Virus record (IMG/VR): IMGVR_UViG_3300010885_053334
Coordinates: 1 to 34,193 of that record
Reading direction: 5' to 3' (one strand)
DNA: 34,193 nucleotides
From: a virus
Within the stretch, counting starts at the first letter, position 1. Every line of letters begins with the position of its first letter. Positions 14,023 through 21,045 of this stretch are shown in pieces. The notes beneath the pieces were generated by a model. It was not told the DNA's origin. It worked only from the letters and a program-made list of their open reading frames with translations, and did no database searches. The translations under genes and the position numbers were made by a program.

Positions 14023-16118
14023 TGGACCTTCCTTTTTTCAAACGTGGACTTGAGCTTGTTTCGTCGCAGTTAAATAAACTGTCGAACGCGATTCGTGCGT
14101 CGACGATCACAAGCGTCATTGGCGGGACTTTGATGCGTACGCCGGGTGGAACGACCCTAGTGATCGACCAACAGCCCGGAGGGGGCGGCGGAGGCGTCGC
14201 GCCGAGCGATTATTGCTTCTTCAAAGTCACGGACGTCAGCACCGATACGCAGCTTAAAATTCAGGTTCAATCGGACCAAGTCGAGGGGCGTTGGCCGGAC
14301 GGGATGGATGGCGTCGTCGATTACGTTTTGAACGTTCCTTCCGCTTACGCAAGCGGCGGGTGGTTCGCGGTGTACGCGCTTTTGAAAGTCGACGAAAACG
14401 GGATCATCCTTCCGGGTGACGACGCGATTTCAATTCAGTTGAAGCCGGACTTCCAAAAGGAAGGAAGCAGTTTGCAATGGTATTACATCGCCGGCGTGAA
14501 CGTTTCGCTGGATGAAACGAACGCGGCGTACATATCTCGCATCGACAACTCTTGCCCGGTTGTTTACGCGTGGCCGCCGTCTCCGTGCCCATTTGAAGTG
14601 GAAGATGCAACGGTCGTAGAAGGAACGCCTAGGATCCTTGTTCGGACTGGAAAAATAGAAGGCGCGTATCCAGCTGGAATGACGGAAGGAACGCACTTCA
14701 CGGTTGCGATCCCGGGGACAGTTGGCGATTGGTGCGCGGTTTATTCGAAGATTCTTCTGGCTCAAGGCGCCGTCGATTGGACGCAACAAAATCCAATCTC
14801 GATTCAAATCACGACGGACTATCAAACGTCAACAAGCAGCGTTCAATACGACCTGCTGGCGGAAGTGAATCTGGATTATGATGGTGGGAAAAAGTACATC
14901 TCTTACATCAACAAAAAATGCACGCAGCCATCGTTGGCGGATATAGCTGAACACTGCCCATTTCAGTTGACGGACGTCAGCACCTACAACCAAAGCGGCA
15001 ACCCCACAAACTGCCGCATTAAAGTTGAGTGTGACACGGTGGACGGGCGTTACCCGAACGGAATGGGCTCGGGCGTGAATTACGTTTTGGCGCCGACATC
15101 GGCAGACGTCAGTTCCGCTGGCGTGGGGTATGTTTATCTAAAGATTCTTGTCGACGAGTATGGAGTTCCATTTTCCTATGCGACAGCAATCACGATTGAA
15201 GTCGGGCCGGCGTTTATTCCGTCCGGGTCGTGTATTCAGCGGCACTTGATCGGAAAGTTCGAAATGAATCGAACGACACAAGCAATCGTTCCAAGAAAAA
15301 TCGTCAACATATGTCCAATCCCGACGCTTGGGATTTTGAGCAGTTGCCCGTTTGAAGTCGAAGACTCGTCCGAAGACGTTGCGACGGGGATGAAAGTTTT
15401 GGTCCGAACGGGATTCGTCGACGGCGACCGTTACCCTCAGGGGATGTCCTATCAAAGCCGATACCTGCTCACAATCCCCGGCGGTCAAGGCGATTGGCGC
15501 GGGGTCTACATGATTTTGGTTCTCGATTCAAATGGTGCGATCGCTACGGGCGCCACTTCGATCACCCTAGGAGTTTACAACACCGAAAAAGTAGACACGG
15601 CCACGCTTAAATATGTTTTGCTTGCCGACGTTTACACGGCTTACACGGCGGCAAGCGTCGAGTACATTTCGAGCATCGTGAACTATTGCGTCACACCCGA
15701 AGGAAACAAGACGCAAACGGTCACTAACTACAACTGTGTGCTCGAAGTCACCGATGAAAGCAGCGCCGGAAACCCTCTGCGGGTTAAAGTTTTGCAATCG
15801 ATGGTCGGATTGCAAAATTCCAGCGGAATTGGACGTTGGCCAACGGGGATGGGGGTCGGTTTCCCGGCTTACTATTTGACGCTTCCGGACGACACTTGGG
15901 GCTACATTTATGCCGCTGTTAAATACAACACCACGACGCTTGTCGAAGATACTAGCGCGGATATTTATATTGCCGTTGGTGATGTTAATGATCCAATAAC
16001 ATTGGGAGCGGGGTGGGGCGCTTTTGCGTTTTGCACTTTTGAAACTGCGGGCGGAAACGTTACGGTCATCCAAAATCAATGCCAATACATTTGGGGGTCG
16101 CCGTGCTTCATAAATTAA
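14022..16118 (+). CDS. Tail-tip protein with five Cys-bounded tandem domains
   Basis: A 698-residue protein. Residues 1-58 are a short N-terminal part ending in a polyglycine linker (PGGGGGG). The rest is five tandem domains of about 115 residues. Each opens with a Cys followed by a strand (CPFEVED type) and closes with a Cys: Cys65-178, 189-300, 312-431, 442-556 and 572-687. Each carries a signature about 25-35 residues in: GRWPDGM (89), GAYPAGM (214), GRYPNGM (342), DRYPQGM (469), GRWPTGM (604). Each also has a central tyrosine-rich strand (YVLNVP, YVLAP, YLLTIP, YYLTLP) and an ISI/ITI strand. The paired cysteines at fixed spacing suggest a disulfide or close contact per domain. No known family is recognised. 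Position and repetition suggest a tail-tip or side-fibre shaft that contacts the host. Confidence 0.8.
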   Translation: MDLPFFKRGLELVSSQLNKLSNAIRASTITSVIGGTLMRTPGGTTLVIDQQPGGGGGGVAPSDYCFFKVTDVSTDTQLKIQVQSDQVEGRWPDGMDGVVDYVLNVPSAYASGGWFAVYALLKVDENGIILPGDDAISIQLKPDFQKEGSSLQWYYIAGVNVSLDETNAAYISRIDNSCPVVYAWPPSPCPFEVEDATVVEGTPRILVRTGKIEGAYPAGMTEGTHFTVAIPGTVGDWCAVYSKILLAQGAVDWTQQNPISIQITTDYQTSTSSVQYDLLAEVNLDYDGGKKYISYINKKCTQPSLADIAEHCPFQLTDVSTYNQSGNPTNCRIKVECDTVDGRYPNGMGSGVNYVLAPTSADVSSAGVGYVYLKILVDEYGVPFSYATAITIEVGPAFIPSGSCIQRHLIGKFEMNRTTQAIVPRKIVNICPIPTLGILSSCPFEVEDSSEDVATGMKVLVRTGFVDGDRYPQGMSYQSRYLLTIPGGQGDWRGVYMILVLDSNGAIATGATSITLGVYNTEKVDTATLKYVLLADVYTAYTAASVEYISSIVNYCVTPEGNKTQTVTNYNCVLEVTDESSAGNPLRVKVLQSMVGLQNSSGIGRWPTGMGVGFPAYYLTLPDDTWGYIYAAVKYNTTTLVEDTSADIYIAVGDVNDPITLGAGWGAFAFCTFETAGGNVTVIQNQCQYIWGSPCFIN
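14214..16082 (+). repeat. Five degenerate ~380-base coding repeats
   Basis: The DNA encoding the five Cys-bounded domains. The signature codons recur every 125, 128, 127 and 135 residues. Nucleotide identity between units is low, so the array is old or has been held together only at the protein level. Confidence 0.75.
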
Positions 16119-16119
16119 A

Positions 16120-17193
16120 ATGACGGCAATCGATTTCAGATTTGCGCTGAACGTTGCTTATTCGTTCAACCTAAGCAACGTCGGCGGGCAATTTTATTGG
16201 GAAATTCCATATAATGTTGTTCCGAATTCTGTCAGAAAAATCACTCTGAACTTATCGACGTCGAGCGTTTTGACAACGGTTCCAAACGGCGCGTTGTCGT
16301 TGACTTACAAGGACAAACTTTGCGATCCGAACGGCGTGCTATGGCAGGACCCTTACACCACAGGTAGCGAATTCCACTTGGGTTACACAGCGCCAAATAG
16401 TTTTAGAGCAATTTCAGACGAACATTTTGACCCGCTTTTAACGGAAAATTCTTCGCAAGGGTTATTCCCCCAAGGTTCCCGGCTTACTTTTAACGGAAAT
16501 TCCAATATAATGGCCCGCCGGGATACGGGATGCCTCGGGCGTTGGCTGTTGGACGGTTTTCTAAGCATGCCCTACGGAACCGCAAATTGGACCTGCACGG
16601 TTGAAACTCCGAAAGTAGGCGGGGGAAGCACCACGGCGAATTACTCCGGAACAACCGGGCTGCGCTTTCAGTTTGCGCCTTACAGAATCGTTTCCGGGCA
16701 GCACGACTACAACCACCAGTTTTACTATTACGACCCGGCGCCCGGTTCCGATTATCCGTGGAACGGATATTACGCACAAACCTCAATATATTATCTAAAT
16801 TCGCAATTTTTTGCGGCGGGCAGAATCAACAGGTGGACTTCAAATGGGAAAGAATCGATGGGGGCCGGGCAAAGAGGATTGGGATGGGGGATCAAACCTT
16901 GGAACACAAACGATCCTTTTTATGGCAAAATGCTTGGGCTTTGGAACCGCGCCAGCGGGGAGGAAGGCGGGCCGCCGGGGTATTATTTGCAATGCGCGGT
17001 TTCTACCGGTCCAATGAATATAGGCATCACAAGCGTTTACGGGCTTTATAGGAGCAAAAATAATAATCAATATAAAACGGGCAATACAATTTTCCCGCTT
17101 TTCGGCCGTATGTACATGAGCAGCTCGACAAGTGCGTTGTCTTACACAAAAGAGGACGCCGGCAGCTTGTCCTTGAACCTTAGCATCACATGA
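16120..17193 (+). CDS. Hypothetical aromatic-rich tail-tip protein
   Basis: A 357-residue protein, probably all-beta. It is unusually rich in Tyr, Trp, Phe, Asn and Gly: DYNHQFYYYDPAPGSDYPWN, YYAQTSIYYLNSQFF. Asn-Gly and Ser-Gly turns are frequent, and only two or three cysteines occur. Such composition is typical of surface-exposed receptor-binding or tail-tip domains. The N-terminus (FRFALNVAYSFNLSNVGGQF) may be an attachment strand region. No family is recognised. It lies one base after the five-domain protein and its stop overlaps the next gene. Confidence 0.7.
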   Translation: MTAIDFRFALNVAYSFNLSNVGGQFYWEIPYNVVPNSVRKITLNLSTSSVLTTVPNGALSLTYKDKLCDPNGVLWQDPYTTGSEFHLGYTAPNSFRAISDEHFDPLLTENSSQGLFPQGSRLTFNGNSNIMARRDTGCLGRWLLDGFLSMPYGTANWTCTVETPKVGGGSTTANYSGTTGLRFQFAPYRIVSGQHDYNHQFYYYDPAPGSDYPWNGYYAQTSIYYLNSQFFAAGRINRWTSNGKESMGAGQRGLGWGIKPWNTNDPFYGKMLGLWNRASGEEGGPPGYYLQCAVSTGPMNIGITSVYGLYRSKNNNQYKTGNTIFPLFGRMYMSSSTSALSYTKEDAGSLSLNLSIT

Positions 17194-17414
17194 TCCCGTA
17201 TTGGATTGTTCAGAAGCGAACCCAGATTTGCGCGAGTTGCAAGCAGGGGCGCGATTGCGTCGAAAAACAAAAAGTCACCGAAGAGATAATGGCGTGCCCG
17301 AGGAAAGTGATTTCTTCCGCGGCGGTTGAAATTCAAATGAAAGCGTGGCCACCCCGGCGCGGCCCGATTTCCGGGTGCTGCGACTCTCCGCTGAACTATC
17401 CGCCCCCGGAGTGA
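17190..17414 (+). CDS. Small Cys-rich protein, putative metal-binding
   Basis: A 74-residue protein starting at an ATGA overlap. Cysteines are spaced ICASCKQGRDC (C-x2-C-x5-C) near residues 14-23, then one in MACPRK and a CC pair in SGCCDSPL. Six cysteines in 74 residues suggest one or two metal sites, or disulfides if assembled outside the cell. The sequence is basic with a proline-rich end (PLNYPPPE). No family is named. It could be a tail assembly factor; nothing in the sequence proves a role. Confidence 0.6.
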   Translation: MIPYWIVQKRTQICASCKQGRDCVEKQKVTEEIMACPRKVISSAAVEIQMKAWPPRRGPISGCCDSPLNYPPPE

Positions 17415-17415
17415 T

Positions 17416-17441
17416 GCTTCACGCGGGCCGCTAGAGTATGG
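17416..17441 (+). promoter_or_regulatory. GCTTCAC-N14-TATGG element, copy 3
   Basis: GCTTCAC at 17416-17422, 14 bases, then TATGG at 17437-17441 containing the start codon of the next gene. It begins two bases after the preceding stop codon and fills the spacer. Confidence 0.45.
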
Positions 17442-17746
17442 TGTATGCAGACGCATCGACGGTAATTCAGCGCGACGTTTCTTGGTCGCGAGGGATGCGT
17501 ATTATTCCGCGGGGGCGCGCGGTCGATTTGACCGAGTGGACGTTCACCGCCAAAATTATTTCGGCCGCCGGGCAAACCTTGCATCTGCTAACGGGAGAAA
17601 TTACGGCCGAGGATTGCATCCTCTTTACCTTGGCGCACGAATTGACGAACGAACTTACGCCGCAAACCGGGCGATGGGAGGTTTGGGGACTCCGCTCCGA
17701 CAACCTGAAAGTCTGCTTCGTAAAAGGGAGGGCGACCATCATATGA
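17438..17746 (+). CDS. Baseplate-upper-like N-terminal domain protein (BppU-type, putative)
   Basis: A 102-residue beta-sandwich-like protein. The pattern of a leading RDVSWSRGMRI strand, then VDLTEWTFTAKIISAAGQ, a short ITAEDCILFTLAHE strand pair, then TGRWEVWGLRSDNLKVCFVK and a final ATII is that of the small phage domain seen at the N-terminus of baseplate-upper proteins and fibre-anchor proteins. It would attach the fibre genes that follow to the tail tip. Start at 17438 coincides with the repeated element; no Shine-Dalgarno site is present. Confidence 0.65.
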   Translation: MVYADASTVIQRDVSWSRGMRIIPRGRAVDLTEWTFTAKIISAAGQTLHLLTGEITAEDCILFTLAHELTNELTPQTGRWEVWGLRSDNLKVCFVKGRATII

Positions 17747-18063
17747 GTTGCGAAATCGTTTGCTCCAGCGAGTGCGAAATCCTCGCCGTTGAATTGCTCA
17801 CCGGTCCTCCGGGGACGCACGGCGAACGTGGGGAAAAGGGCGATCAAGGCGAGCAGGGGCCAGCCGGCTCGGACGGCGTTTCCGGGACGCTAGGAAACGT
17901 CACCGGCGACATCTCTCAGACGCAAGGCGTCGGGACTATTATTTTCACGGTCGTCGCCCTTCAGGGGTTCGCCGTTAAGCAGCAGCAACCGACTTCCAAG
18001 CAGGCGCTGATTTATAACGGCGCCATGTGGGAACCCGTAACAATCACCGCAGGATCGTACTAG
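17743..18063 (+). CDS. Collagen-like tail protein
   Basis: A 106-residue protein from ATG 17743 (ATGA overlap). An N-terminal Cys-containing segment (CEIVCSSECEILAVELL) is followed by about nine Gly-X-Y triplets, GPPGTHGERGEKGDQGEQ and on to GSDGVSG, a collagen-like triple-helix shaft. A C-terminal domain ends in QALIYNGAMWEPVTI, a short module also present in the following fibre proteins. Phage collagen-like proteins form trimeric fibre shafts. The triplet run is short, so it is probably a connector between the tail tip and fibres. Confidence 0.8.
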   Translation: MSCEIVCSSECEILAVELLTGPPGTHGERGEKGDQGEQGPAGSDGVSGTLGNVTGDISQTQGVGTIIFTVVALQGFAVKQQQPTSKQALIYNGAMWEPVTITAGSY

Positions 18064-18065
18064 CC

Positions 18066-19061
18066 ATGCCGACCACACTCTTCCCTATCGTCCCAAAATA
18101 CAACCTTGACCCGGAATCAAGTTCGGCGCCAACAAACGCGGACTTGCAACTCGGGGAAGTCGGCGTCAACACGCTAACCGGCAAACTGTTTGTAAAAGGT
18201 AAAGACGGCGTTTACGAGGTCGCGTCTGACAGGGTTGCGAACACCCGGTTGACGGCAGCAGCAACTCCCGGGGGTGTTCCTTACTTGGACCTCGACGGGC
18301 ATATTAACTTGGTGCAGATCGCCGGGCTAACCACAACGCAGATCGCTGACGTCACGACCGAAGCGATTGCGAACAAAATTCCGAAGCTCGACGCAAACGG
18401 GAAAATTTCTACAGCACAGTTACCTTCGAGCGTGCAAGGAGCGTTGTCTTACAAAGGCAAATGGGACTTCAATACGTCTCCTGTTCTTGCGGAAGACGGA
18501 CACTACACCATTGGAACTGAAACGTTCATGGCGGCCAAGGGGGACTATTGGGTGGTGGGAACGTCATCAACGGGATTCCTCACCCCAGAAGATGTGTTTC
18601 CTCTAAACGAATTTGCCGGAAATACTCAGTACCTGACCGGGGACCACATGATTTGGAATGGTACATCGTGGGATTTGGTTCACGGTGCAAAAAGTGAAGT
18701 GATTTCCGTAAACCACCAAACGCCAATTGACGGAAACGTAACGCTCGGGCCGCTAAACATCGGCGCTTTTCCCTACACGTTCGTGGTTAGCGAAGCGACG
18801 CCAAACATGGCGCCGAAGCTGAACGCAAATGGACAAATTGGAGACGTTCAACTTCAAAAGGCAACGTCAGAACTCTTCGGAATTGTAAAAGTTGGCACTG
18901 GGTTGACGATCAATTCAGAGACTGGCAAGCTGAATGTCCTTCCCGGAACCGACACGATTCTCCCTGCAACTGCAACGCAGCTTGGCGGGATTAAAGTCGG
19001 AACTACACTTTCAGTCGACTCCACCGGCATTCTGAACGTCGCGACCGCAGGCACATACTAA
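18066..19061 (+). CDS. Tail fibre protein 1
   Basis: A 331-residue protein from ATG 18066, three bases after the previous stop. The N-terminus has LQLGEVGVNTLTGKLFVKGK, which matches fibre 2 (LMLGEIAVNTHTGNVYMGSD) and is probably an attachment module. Low-complexity fibre segments with LDANGKISTAQLPSSVQGAL follow, then the HMIWNGTSWDLVHG module. The C-terminus has an LGGIKVGTTLSVDSTGILNV repeat, typical of trimeric phage fibres, with an earlier related copy FGIVKVGTGLTINSETGKLN. No chaperone or peptidase domain is visible. Confidence 0.8.
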   Translation: MPTTLFPIVPKYNLDPESSSAPTNADLQLGEVGVNTLTGKLFVKGKDGVYEVASDRVANTRLTAAATPGGVPYLDLDGHINLVQIAGLTTTQIADVTTEAIANKIPKLDANGKISTAQLPSSVQGALSYKGKWDFNTSPVLAEDGHYTIGTETFMAAKGDYWVVGTSSTGFLTPEDVFPLNEFAGNTQYLTGDHMIWNGTSWDLVHGAKSEVISVNHQTPIDGNVTLGPLNIGAFPYTFVVSEATPNMAPKLNANGQIGDVQLQKATSELFGIVKVGTGLTINSETGKLNVLPGTDTILPATATQLGGIKVGTTLSVDSTGILNVATAGTY

Positions 19062-19062
19062 C

Positions 19063-21042
19063 ATGTCATTTCCAATCATTCCTCGTTACCGTTCCGGTGC
19101 TTCGGGTTACCCGGCGTCCCTGATGCTTGGTGAGATAGCCGTAAACACGCACACCGGCAATGTTTACATGGGCAGCGACGAAGGAGTGATTCAGGTGGGA
19201 ATCGTGGCGGCGGCAGGCACGATCACTACGGAAATCACAGGGGATGGAGAAACGAGTTTTTTTCCGATTAATGGGTACAACGGAAACTCGCCAGACGGAT
19301 ACATTGTTTCGGTCGGCGGGATTGATCAACCTCCCAGCAAATTCTCACTAACCACGGCGTCGGGCGGGACGATTCTTTTTGTAGAACCTCCACCACTCGG
19401 AGCGCTTGTCAGTGTTCGCGCTATCATATCGGGCGGCGGCGGCATAGGGGGCGGCATTACGACTGAACACGGCGGGGTCGCATGGAGTTCGACGAAATCC
19501 TACAGCGAAGGGGACATCGCTGTGATTTCTGGTTCGGAACATTCTTTCGTTTCGCAGAGCAACAGCAACGTCGGACATTACCCGGCGGACGACGTCACGG
19601 GAAACTTCTGGCAGTACCTGCACGCGGATGCGCTTTCGATTGCAAACAGAAAAGTTTCTGCCGTTGCCCCCACAGATGGGCAAGTTCTTGCATGGAGTTC
19701 GGTGCGTAACCAATGGGAGCCGACTACGCTCACGGCGGGCGGCGGAGGAAGTGCGCCAGTGGTCGCGCAACAGCCAATTTCGCAACTGATTTCCGGGAAC
19801 TCTGGTTCATATTTTGTCAGCGCAGCGGGAACAACGCCACTGAGCTACAACTGGCAGATCTCAAGCAACGGATCCACGTTCACAAGCACTGGGGTGACGA
19901 CAGACACTTACGTCACAACCGATGTTTCAAATGACACTAAATACGTTCGCTGTGTAATCACAAACGCTTACGGGTCAACCACTTCAAACTCCGCTTACAT
20001 AAAATGGGAACCGAGGATAACTTATTTCAGCGGTGATTTTTCCGTTTCGCAAGAATCAACCACCATTTCGGGTGTGACGGTTGTCGGCGACGGGGATATT
20101 TATTATCAATGGCAGCATTCTTACGACGGATCAAATTTTTCTGATTTATCCGGGGCCGTTGCTGCCTCGTTCACCTATCCGGTTTTGACAAACGCGACGA
20201 CGTATTATAGGTGCAAAATCACGACCGATTACGGCGTCGTTTATACCAACGCGGGAACCGCAACATTTGTCGGTAATTCGCTTACAATGTCTAGCACGAC
20301 CGGGGCCAGTTTCCGCGCGTGCGATCCGGGCTTTGCAATTTTTGTTTCCGGAAGCGCGGGGGCTGGCGCGAACGGCGGCAACGGGCAACGAGGCCAAAAC
20401 GGATATCTCGACCCAAATTCCGGATACGGAATTCAAGGAGATGACGGCGCGGACGGACAAGACGGGGCCGCTGGGAAAACAATTCTTCTTAATGGAAATC
20501 CGTTCATCGCCGGCGGCGCGGGAGGGGCAGGCGGTTATGGCGGCGGCGGCGGAGGCGCCCCATACGTTCCGGGGGCCGGAAACGACACCGTCTCTTACGG
20601 AAAGAACGGAAGAGGACCCAACGGCGGCGGTGGTGCCGGCGGCGCTGGTAACAATTACGGCGGGTATGGGGGCATCAACGGCGGCAGCCCGGGTGAAACC
20701 GTTTACGGAAGCAACGAAAATGGGGGCGCCGGCGGGGCGGGATATTCTGACGGGTCGGGGTACGGTTACGGGGGCAATGGTGGTGACGGAGGTTTCGGCT
20801 CGGGAGGTCCCGGCGCGGGCGGAGGCGGTGGTGGTGGCCCTCAAAGCGGCGGCGGCGGCGGCGGCGGATCGATCGGCGGCACGGCTGGGAGCGGCGGTTA
20901 CGGAGGCGGCGGTTTTGCGGGGCAGCCCGGCGGTTCTTTGTCCATCACGGAATCGTTCACAAATATTTTTATGAACGGTCTGCCTGTTACGATTTCGTTC
21001 ACCGGCGGAAACGGAGACGCGTCAATCACCATGTCTTGGTAA
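19063..21042 (+). CDS. Tail fibre protein 2 with carbohydrate-binding-like, Ig-like and glycine-rich adhesin domains
   Basis: A 659-residue protein. In order: attachment module (1-45), a fibre segment, a CBM5/12-like module (about 138-187; AWSSTKSYSEGDIAV then NFWQYL), the GQVLAWSSVRNQWEP module (206-220), two Ig-like domains (about 231-313 and 317-402; YNWQISSNG with YVRCVI, and YYQWQHSYDG with YYRCKI), then a glycine-rich domain (about 430-624) and a short C-terminal beta piece. The glycine-rich part, with GGNGGDGGFGSGG and similar runs separated by loops such as NENGGAG and YVPGAGNDTVSYGKNG, recalls the polyglycine-sandwich adhesins (gp38 type) of T-even and S16-like phages. In those, loop tips recognise host receptors. 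It is the best candidate for the receptor-binding protein. Confidence 0.83.
   Translation: MSFPIIPRYRSGASGYPASLMLGEIAVNTHTGNVYMGSDEGVIQVGIVAAAGTITTEITGDGETSFFPINGYNGNSPDGYIVSVGGIDQPPSKFSLTTASGGTILFVEPPPLGALVSVRAIISGGGGIGGGITTEHGGVAWSSTKSYSEGDIAVISGSEHSFVSQSNSNVGHYPADDVTGNFWQYLHADALSIANRKVSAVAPTDGQVLAWSSVRNQWEPTTLTAGGGGSAPVVAQQPISQLISGNSGSYFVSAAGTTPLSYNWQISSNGSTFTSTGVTTDTYVTTDVSNDTKYVRCVITNAYGSTTSNSAYIKWEPRITYFSGDFSVSQESTTISGVTVVGDGDIYYQWQHSYDGSNFSDLSGAVAASFTYPVLTNATTYYRCKITTDYGVVYTNAGTATFVGNSLTMSSTTGASFRACDPGFAIFVSGSAGAGANGGNGQRGQNGYLDPNSGYGIQGDDGADGQDGAAGKTILLNGNPFIAGGAGGAGGYGGGGGGAPYVPGAGNDTVSYGKNGRGPNGGGGAGGAGNNYGGYGGINGGSPGETVYGSNENGGAGGAGYSDGSGYGYGGNGGDGGFGSGGPGAGGGGGGGPQSGGGGGGGSIGGTAGSGGYGGGGFAGQPGGSLSITESFTNIFMNGLPVTISFTGGNGDASITMSW
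20350..20934 (+). repeat. Glycine-rich low-complexity tract
   Basis: About 585 bases of GGC/GGA/GGG-rich, in-frame low-complexity sequence encoding the glycine-rich adhesin domain of fibre 2. Long open frames on the other strand here are by-products of this composition. Confidence 0.8.
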
Positions 21043-21045
21043 AAT

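Noticed and set aside
15567-16085. Minus-strand frame of 172 residues inside the five-domain gene
   Set aside because: The forward frame shows a conserved repeat; the reverse frame does not repeat with it.
20146-20844. Long minus-strand open frame (232 residues) rich in Ala, Thr and Val
   Set aside because: It is the antisense of the glycine-rich adhesin tract, where GGN codons give few stops on either strand. No start signal, no family pattern.
20350-20934. CRISPR-like or simple-sequence repeat array
   Set aside because: No regular spacer-repeat structure; the repetition is explained by in-frame glycine codons.
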